DNA of 5,598 nt from a bacterium (GTDB taxonomy: Bacteria > AUK180), in contig JAGGYO010000023.1 in assembly GCA_021162505.1 (NCBI GenBank), positions 1 through 5,598 on the forward strand, in the 5' to 3' direction. Below, one piece after another: positions 1 through 5,598 of the stretch; position 1 is the first letter of the stretch; every line of letters starts with the position of its first letter. A program made the translations under genes and the position numbers. The notes beneath the pieces were generated by a model. That model ran no database searches, was not told the DNA's origin, and worked only from the letters and a program-made list of their open reading frames with translations.

Positions 1-83
1 AGGGTGTTTTTATTTATAAATCTCTTATTGGCTGTTTCATATAGCACGCCATTGAAATTATGGGATACAATGGGCGGAATATC
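1..83 (-). other. Start of a second OmpL47-type Ig-like domain, cut by the window edge
   Basis: It encodes residues 1839-1865 and then runs off the window. It opens with DIPPIVSHNFNG, the same D-x-x-PP junction that starts the preceding domain (TPPITSIEI), and ends in NKRFINKNT, where the first strand of such domains (a Y/F-[VI]-x-x-x-T stretch) is expected. It therefore looks like a tandem copy whose remainder lies below base 1. Confidence 0.55.
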
Positions 84-3000
84 ATCATAATAAAAATTGA
101 CACTTTTTACTTCTTCACTATTTCCGGCATTGTCAATACTGTAATATTCAAGTGTGAAAACACCCGAATTCATATCTGTAAAATTCAGTGATTCGGTATA
201 TTCCAGCCAGCCGTTCTCATTGTCAATTGGAAGTATCCTATACTTCGTTTCTTTTATGCCTGAATAATCATCTTTTGCATCAAGAGTTATTGAGGTCTTA
301 TCATTGACATAATAAACACCATCTTTCAATACATTCGGTTGTGAAATTTCAATACTTGTAATAGGTGGTGTCATATCTTCCGACATTACATTAAAATATT
401 CGGAATAAGCGGAAAGCAATCTATTATTAACAGGATGATAGAATCCTGCATCAAGTGAAAATGTTCCGAATTTTTGCCAGTCAATATTAAAGCTTTCCAC
501 TATATAATTCTTTCCCTTTTTTAAATGGATTTCATTATTGAAAACATCTTTATTTATATCAGATATTGTTCCGTCAAGTATAATATTTACATCCGTATTT
601 GAATCTACAATATAGGTTACCTTAACATCTTCACCGGGTTTATAAACCGGTTTATCAAATTGGCAATCAAATATGGCAATGCGGATACCCCTTATTTGAA
701 TATAATAATTATAATCTTTACCCTTGTAATTATACTTTATCCTCTTATCTCCTTGCTCCATATAGTCGGGCAATTTAATGGGTATTAAAGTGGTATTTTC
801 ATTTAACACAAGATCATTATTGTAGAAATCATCACATTCAATATGGAAATCTCCCGTATCAGGCACAATGACACTACAAACAACCGTTTCCCCTTCATTA
901 TATAATCTTTTATCCGTATAAAATTCTATCTCATCATTAAAAATATCTATATATTTCCACGATAAATATAACGATTTTCCACTTTTTAAATTAACACCAT
1001 AAGTAATTTTATAATCATTTCTGGAATTTATTGGAATATCAAATGTCAATGTTTTGTGATCGGTAAGTGTAAAATCAATTTGATTTTCATAATTTCCGTT
1101 ATTCGCCCACGCAAATAGTTCCAAAGAATCATCCGGATGCAGATTTGAAATATCAAGTGTCAACACGGCTGTATCCCCAATTCTATAATTTTCTTTGTCA
1201 AGTGTAGCATTAACATCAATCTTTTTCCCTTCTACATAAAATTCATAACCGCCTATCTTATCACCCAATTTATATTCTGCATAATAACTACCCGTTTCAT
1301 AATCATCGGGAACATCAAAGTTGTAAACAAGAGTTTTGGATTCACCTGAATTCAAGATCAAATTATCACTATTTCTATAAAAGTCCCCAATTGTCAAATC
1401 AAATGTTGCTTTTCCCGCCTTATCACCCGTATTTTTTATAATAAATGTGGCACTCTCAGCTTTTCCAGCTTTATAAATGGGATAATGTGGTTGTGAAATA
1501 ATTTCAAAATTGGAAGGAATTATATCAAAAATACCTTCATTTACTGCAACTTCGTTTCCCGATGAATTAAATACTCTTATCTTATAAGAACAGGTATCGC
1601 TTTCATAATTTTCAATGAAAATATTGAAGGGAATGTCAATATCCTGCATTGTTGCAATGGAGATATTTTCTCTTTGTATATCCAGAGAACTTTCAAATAT
1701 CACAAAGCCCTCAAAATCCTCACCACCTGAATTTTTGATATTCGCTATAATAGGTTTAAAACCGTTATTCGCTGCCATAATTTCTGTGGAAAGGTCTATT
1801 TTTTCCAAGGGTAATACGGTGAAATTCTTTGAAACCTCTCCGAATATGGAGTTACAGTAAACCTCATAATTTCCGGTATTTAGATATGCAAAGAGTGAAC
1901 TTTCTAATTTATCACCGGAATTGATCTCAAAATATTTATCGCTTTGAAATTTTGTATTTCCATTATCATCCTTGATTAAGAAATTAAAATTCCTCTTTAC
2001 AGAAATATTCCCATTATTATCAATGGCATATGGAATTTCAACAATACCTTCTTTATAATAATTATTTGATGAGAATTCTACTATGGCTTTTTCGCCCAAC
2101 TTTACCAACTTTTCAAAGGTACCTGTAATATCCCCAGTTAAATTAAAAACAAAATTTGTATCATCTGGAATACTCACATTATAATCAAATGTCTTTGTTT
2201 CTCCCACTTTAATATCATAATGATTAAGCGAACCTGAGAACTCAATGTCCCCGACAATTTCAACTATGCCTTTATTTTTAATAATTAAAGACATTCCAAA
2301 GGGATCATATCCCGCATATTCAGGTGCATTAATTGTAATATCATAATCCGGCTCTGAAACCACAATCTCTTTTTTAATGGTAATATCATTAAATACTGCA
2401 ACTAAGTCAAATGAATTATCTGAATTCGTATTAAAGGAAAAGTCATAAGTTTCATTGGGATTTACGGTAACATTTTCAGAATACAAGAAATCACCATTAT
2501 CTTTTTTAACACTTAATAAACCGGAAGCAGGGATCCCCGAATCGTTAAAATTACATAATTTCCCTGATATTTTTATATTTTCATCCGGCTTATATGCCTT
2601 TTTATCCGCAGATAAAATAATATTGATCCCGCTGTTTACTACATTAAAAGCATATTCGTCATAAGTTACATCCTGCCCCTTATTATTTTCCACATTTCCC
2701 GTCAAATAATACTCGCCTGTTTCCAAAAGAGTTGGTTCACTTGAACTATAATTCCAATTATTATCCTGAACAATATTTACATTCTGAAAGTCCTTTGACC
2801 AATAATTTTTTTCAGGACTTTTATATTGCAATCTCACATCTGAGATCTCAGGTGAAACTTCCGAATTATTTTTTATCATTGAGATTTTCAATGCCGAATA
2901 CTTGCCTTTTATATCCAATAAATTATTAGGAACAATTTCAACCCACGGATTATTAAATAAATTATTTGTATCGTCATCCGAGACCATAAAATATTTGATC

Positions 3001-5598
3001 TCCGAATCGGAAGGTTTCAGATCATTTGCAAATAACCTTAGCCACTGAGATTGATTGTATTCGGATTCGAAAGTAGCAATATACTCACCGTTGCTATTTA
3101 GTATATTTCTCCATTTTTCAATGGAATGATGCTTGAATAGATACATATCATTATCTTTAAATGCAATGCTTAGTGTAGCTCCATTAACCGCCATTGAGTC
3201 AGTTAATTCTCCATCCTTTGTATATTTCAATACATAATGATTAGTCCCAATTTTAGCGGAAATAAACAGGTTATCATTTGAATTGATCTTAACTCTATAA
3301 GGAGTATATACTTGCCCGTTTATTACACATTGCCACTTATTAACAAAATGTCCGTTTGTATCGAATATTTCTATACCTATAAAATTTTTCAATGAGGCAA
3401 TATAGGCATTATTTTGAGAATCAAAATCAATTCCATGCATGGTATCGAGATATGAGGAATCTATTTCATTGCCGTCTATGACAAAAACAGTATTTCCTTC
3501 ATTATCCAGAACGGGAATTCTTCTATATTCCGAATCCAGTACCCATATCCTATCAATTTTATCAACAGCAATTTTATATGTATCATAAAAACCAAACTTT
3601 AATTGATTCCCTTTATAGGTAAAATAATTTCTGTTGAAAAGAAGTTTACCGTTATAATCGTACTTTCTTACATCACTATTGCGATACTGAGCATTAAAAA
3701 CATAAATATTGTTTCTTGAATCAAAGGCAAGCGAGCAAGGATTTTTTAAATCAAGTGTACTATATCCGATTTGCGTAAGATAATTAAAATCTTTGTCGTA
3801 TTTCACCACCCTGTAACTTTTATGATCGGTGAACCAGAAATTTCCGTATCTGTCTATTTCACCGTAATGTATACCGGCAATGGCTTTTTTATAATTCAAC
3901 CATGTACCGAAACCACCCGTTAGATTAAGATCAAGATCATATTTAAATACATAATAACTATCATCCGGATTATAGGCATATAATTTATTATTAATATCAT
4001 CGACAACAACTTTCATTCCATGATGATCCCATCCTGTAATAGCAATATCTTTTTCAAGTATTCCCGCTTGCCAATTTATGTTTGACAACTTTCTTATCTT
4101 ATAATATTTTGTACTAATATTTACTGTAACATAAGTTATAAAAACATCTTCGGCTTTTGTTATACCTATATTTTCATATGGGTAACTGGGGTTATATTCG
4201 CTAATCCTTCCAATATACTGTCCGTCAAGTGTGAATTTAGCCACTGCCGATGTAAAACCATTCCCTCCGCTGTCTTTATATATGGAGTAAATAAATTCCT
4301 GTGATTCATCCATATCCGGTGTTTTAATCTCTTTTATCCATAGATATGTAGAATTGGTAAGCCATGTAAATCCCATTATATTCATCGTTTTGACATATTC
4401 ACCCGTTTCTCCGTTATAAACCTTTATTGTGGTGGAATTATAGGATATATAAATCAAACCGTTTTTGTCAACGGCAAAGCCTGAGAAATTAGCAACTCCA
4501 CCGGTTGTATCTTTTATTGTTGATATTAATTGCCCCGTATTTCTATCTATTGTTTTAATGAAATTTAAACTATAATAATCCAGATGATAATAAATCCTAT
4601 TTTCCTTAACTACGATTTTATTACTGTTTATATTATAGGGGTTATTTTCTAATAAATTCCCGTCTTTATCATAAACATTTAGAACATTCGAACAAAAATA
4701 CAATTTCCCGTCGGGTGAAACATCACCGGATAAAGTTTTAGTATAGCCCACTTTTTCATTTATCGTATTTGAAGCATTCTCAAGATTCCATGCTCCGCTT
4801 AGTTTGATTCCACCCGCTCCCATATATTCAATATTATTATCAGAATATTTATTATTTAAAAAATCTTCCTTTGTATGAAGATCCTTTTCTCCGTAATAGC
4901 CTTTCTTAACAATATTCAGTTTGATTTTTCCATCTTCAAGAGCTCCTTTATTTTGTGTATAATCAGCAATAATTCCAATGGGTGAATTAACCGTATAGAT
5001 AGGTTCCTCGGTCCTTACATCAATATTTCCTTCATTTCCGTTTATTACAATATCATAAGCAAAGGGATATTGATTATTATTGGTATCATAAAAGACACCT
5101 TTTAATTTGTAAAGTCCAGAAACCATTGAATTGTCAACGGGTATTTGTATAACCGTTCCTTCATCGGGATTTAATTCTTGGGTTACGTTACCAGCGTAAA
5201 CAGGGAAATAATTACTATCATCAAGTTCAATTGTTCCTGTAAATATATCTTTTACTCCGCCTGTATTTTTCATGCCGAGCATTATATTTTCACCCGTATC
5301 ATAAAGCATTTGCGAAAGATTAATCGCTAACTGGGAGGAAGGAATATTAAAGATTTTTTTTGTATGAATTTCATTTTCAGCCTGTTGAATAATATCAATA
5401 TAATATGTTCCCGTAATTATATCATCAGGTAATTGCAATTCTTTTGTTAAATCGATTGATGCACCTTTTTGTAATAATAAATTATCTTCTTTTAAAATAT
5501 TAAATTGAGGGATTTCATATTTTAATATTAAATTCTCATTAAAATCACCTTTATTCACTATTGTCCCGTTTATCTTAACAATATCCTCTGCTTTATAA
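1..5598 (-). CDS. Giant modular surface/secreted protein: CARDB/MG-like Ig repeats, NHL beta-propellers, OmpL47-type domains (partial at both ends)
   Basis: Minus-strand frame starting at base 5597 has 1865 sense codons in a row down to base 3; start and stop both lie outside. The whole translation is coherent and beta-strand-rich. Modules in order: Ig-like units anchored at Y1, Y99 and Y201; linker 241-283; twelve propeller blades 284-855 with NHL-like blades such as DRYGNFWFTDHKSYRVVKYD; sandwich-like module 856-925; Ig-like stretch 926-989; eight Ig-like units 990-1742; OmpL47-type domain 1743-1838 with DDYSG and DNAGN motifs; start of a second. There is no signal peptide, hydrophobic membrane segment, coiled coil or recognisable catalytic motif in this part. 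Cysteines are few (nine by eye) and scattered, which does not suggest a disulphide-built protein. By family knowledge such modules are extracellular; a role in adhesion or ligand binding is inference. I see no frameshift. The open frame and domain content are certain; the exact function is unknown. Confidence 0.95.
84..371 (-). other. OmpL47-type Ig-like domain
   Basis: It encodes residues 1743-1838, about 96 residues. It begins TPPITSIEI, then a G-x-Y-Y strand (DGVYYVNDKTSITLDA), the turn DDYSGIKETKYRI with DDYSG at 1776-1780, a Trp at 1797 in GWLEYTESL, a G-x-F-x-L-E-Y-Y strand and the DNAGN motif at 1822-1826, ending before DIPP. This order (T-P-P, D-x-x-SG, W-x-x-Y, Y-x-x-D-x-AGN, D-x-PP) is the signature of the OmpL47-type domain, named after a Leptospira surface protein and usually found in tandem on large bacterial surface proteins. 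The family name was recalled from motif order, not searched. Confidence 0.7.
372..2630 (-). repeat. Ig-like (CARDB/MG2-like) repeats, block B, eight units
   Basis: It encodes residues 990-1742. The opening aromatic of each unit falls at residues 1002, 1097, 1181, 1280 (Phe here), 1375, 1471, 1566 and 1652, so spacing is 95, 84, 99, 95, 96, 95 and 86. The opening motif is [YF]-x-x-[GD]-x-x-hydrophobic strand-N-x-G, for example YKAGKAESATFIIKNTGD (1375), YRIGDTAVLTLDISN (1471) and YKPGEDVKVTYIV (1652). The second half has a polar-Gly turn, strand and G-x-Y strand, such as NSGESKTLVYNFDVP then TGSYYAEY in the 1375 unit. The units at 1097, 1280 and 1375 look CARDB-like (SLIIKNKG, ANIKNSGG, FIIKNTGD). 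Those at 1002 and 1652 look more like MG2 domains (YKPDENIKISG, YKPGEDVKVTY). Sequence identity between units is low and no DNA-level repeat is evident, so duplication is old. The likely role is a rod or stalk. Confidence 0.7.
2631..2822 (-). other. Ig-like stretch between the sandwich module and Ig block B
   Basis: It encodes residues 926-989. An aromatic-rich start (YWSKDFQNV, DNNWNY) leads to a G-x-Y strand, ETGEYYLTGNV at about 959-969, then an N-x-K-G-Q turn and the strand YAFNVV. The second half looks like the closing strands of an Ig-like or CARDB-like unit; the first half lacks the opening Tyr motif. It could be an independent Ig-like domain, or the C-terminal half of the unit whose first half is at residue 201. 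Confidence 0.4.
2823..3032 (-). other. Post-propeller beta-sandwich-like module
   Basis: It encodes residues 856-925. After a polar, Asp/Asn-rich start comes the pattern GKYSALKISM, about ten polar residues, then SPEISDVRLQYK. This resembles the G-x-Y-x-x-[LF]-[RK]-[VI]-x-L ... P-x-[IL]-x-[DS]-[VI]-x-[LV]-x-Y strand pair that I associate with small jelly-roll modules placed after bacterial propellers. I cannot give a Pfam family with confidence. It marks the end of the propeller region and the return to Ig-like modules. Confidence 0.4.
3033..3881 (-). other. Beta-propeller 2 (six NHL-like blades)
   Basis: It encodes residues 573-855. Blade starts are at about 573, 620, 670, 719, 767 and 808, so spacing is a regular 41-50 residues. 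Signature stretches are GEIDRYGNFWFTDHKSYRVV (first blade), LAFDSRNNIYVFNA with VRKYDYNGKLL (second), IAVDKIDRIWVLDSE with VLDNEGNTVFVID (third), and IDFDSQNNAYIAS with EIFDTNGHFVNKW (fourth). These match the NHL consensus of a V-x-D-x-x-G-N-I-Y-V strand, a connecting turn, then a K-Y/F-D-x-x-G-x-L strand better than the first propeller does. The last blade (FKDNDMYLFKHHSIEKW) is more divergent, as is common where the ring closes. Length (283 residues) almost equals that of the preceding half (289), which supports two equal rings in tandem. Ligand unknown. Confidence 0.75.
3882..4748 (-). other. Beta-propeller 1 (six NHL-like blades)
   Basis: It encodes residues 284-572. Blade starts, judged by eye, are at about residues 284, 322, 368, 408, 476 and 523. 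The blades follow the NHL/YncE-like scheme of a hydrophobic strand, an Asp-x-x-Gly-like turn, an aromatic strand of the I-Y-I/V kind, then a strand ending Y-D/N-x-x-[GD]-x-[YL]. The clearest are SPDGKLYFCS with VYDKDGNLLE (blade 1), and FAVDKNGLIYISY with KVYNGETGEYVKTM (blade 3). Blade 4 is about 68 residues, longer than the usual 40-50, because of an acidic insertion at about residues 420-445. Blade 2 has the weakest match. By family knowledge such propellers bind proteins, carbohydrates or nucleic acids, or scaffold enzymes; no catalytic residues are visible here. The split into two six-bladed propellers is inference; one continuous larger propeller, or another partition, is possible. Confidence 0.7.
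4749..4877 (-). other. Linker between the Ig-like block and the propeller
   Basis: It encodes residues 241-283. The stretch is polar at first, then carries a Gly-rich segment (YMGAGGIKLSGAW, 258-270) and an Asn-rich tail leading into the first propeller blade. I recognise no domain. It may be an edge strand of the propeller or the remains of the interrupted third Ig-like unit. Confidence 0.4.
4878..5597 (-). repeat. N-terminal Ig-like (CARDB/MG2-like) repeats, block A, units at Y1, Y99 and truncated Y201
   Basis: This block encodes residues 1-240. Each unit opens with a Tyr followed by a short acidic/Gly turn and an alternating hydrophobic strand ending near an N-x-G turn: YKAEDIVKINGTIVNKG at residue 1, YDTGENIMLGMKNTGG at 99, and YTVNSPIGIIADYTQNKG at 201. 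Units 1 and 2 continue with the second half typical of CARDB-like domains: a polar-Gly turn, a strand ending in Pro or a polar turn, then a G-x-Y strand (TGTYYIDI at 62-69; SGLYKLKG in unit 2). Spacing is 98 and 102 residues. Unit 3 stops resembling the pattern at about residue 235 and lacks the G-x-Y half. The window begins exactly at the Tyr of unit 1, so more units probably lie beyond base 5598. The CARDB or MG assignment rests on pattern recognition only. Confidence 0.65.

Noticed and set aside
637..648. 12-base perfect palindrome (ggtttataaacc), possible operator
   Set aside because: It lies inside the coding frame, at the codons for the K-P-V-Y-K-P motif opening the unit at residue 1652. 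The Lys-Pro codons on each side of Val-Tyr explain it, and no promoter or gene start is near.
1615..1860. Plus-strand open frame of 81 codons
   Set aside because: It is antisense to the continuous minus-strand frame, has no recognisable domain, and no convincing ribosome binding site precedes its ATG. It is a shadow of the repeat-coding sequence.
372..2630. Alpha-2-macroglobulin-type protease inhibitor, suggested by YKPDENIKISG and YKPGEDVKVTY
   Set aside because: No thioester motif (C-x-E-Q) or bait-region/terpenoid-cyclase-like helical part is seen, and the array is all Ig-like units. The MG2 likeness is kept only as a fold hint.
2455..2664. Plus-strand open frame of 69 codons
   Set aside because: It is antisense to the first unit of Ig block B. 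The hydrophobic look comes from reverse-complemented Asn/Lys/Asp codons, and no independent support is visible.
2732..2929. Plus-strand open frame of 65 codons
   Set aside because: It is antisense to the post-propeller region, with low-complexity composition and no domain or initiation signal.
3033..4748. Sensor propeller of a hybrid two-component regulator
   Set aside because: The blades fit the NHL scheme, and what follows is sandwich and Ig-like modules. No transmembrane segment, histidine kinase or receiver domain is present.
1..5598. CRISPR array, tRNA/rRNA, insertion sequence, terminator or promoter
   Set aside because: No short direct repeats with spacers, no cloverleaf or rRNA-like sequence, no transposase-like translation and no intergenic space were found. 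AT-rich runs are ordinary Lys/Asn/Ile codons of the minus-strand gene.

Overview
The window lies entirely inside one very large protein-coding gene on the minus strand. Read from base 5597 down to base 3, the minus strand has 1865 consecutive sense codons with no stop, and neither the start nor the stop codon is in the window. The other frames hold only antisense shadows. There are no RNA genes, mobile elements, CRISPR arrays, promoters or terminators, and no intergenic stretch. Residue numbers below count from the first full codon (residue 1 = bases 5597-5595; residue n begins at base 5600-3n). They are numbers within the fragment, because the true N-terminus lies beyond base 5598.

The fragment is a chain of all-beta extracellular-type modules. 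From N- to C-terminus, so from high to low coordinates, they are: (1) about two and a half Ig-like units of the CARDB / macroglobulin-MG2 kind (residues 1-240); (2) a 43-residue linker; (3) about 570 residues of NHL-type beta-propeller in which I count twelve blades, most simply two six-bladed propellers (284-572 and 573-855); (4) a small beta-sandwich-like module (856-925) and a further Ig-like stretch (926-989); (5) eight more Ig-like units spaced 84-99 residues apart (990-1742); (6) an OmpL47-type Ig-like domain (1743-1838) and the start of a second one, cut by the window edge.

The likely role is a secreted or surface-anchored giant protein in which the Ig-like units form a stalk and the propellers a binding head, for adhesion or for carbohydrate or protein recognition. 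That role is inferred from the architecture; no catalytic motif is visible. Signal peptide and anchoring or sorting signals, if present, lie outside the window.

Organism: the DNA is AT-rich (23-38% G+C in the lines I counted by hand) and the protein is rich in Asn, Asp, Tyr, Ile and Lys. No in-frame TGA occurs, so the standard bacterial/archaeal code fits. CARDB arrays, NHL propellers and OmpL47-type domains together suggest a low-GC diderm bacterium, such as a spirochaete or an uncultured candidate phylum. An archaeon cannot be excluded, and I cannot name a genus.
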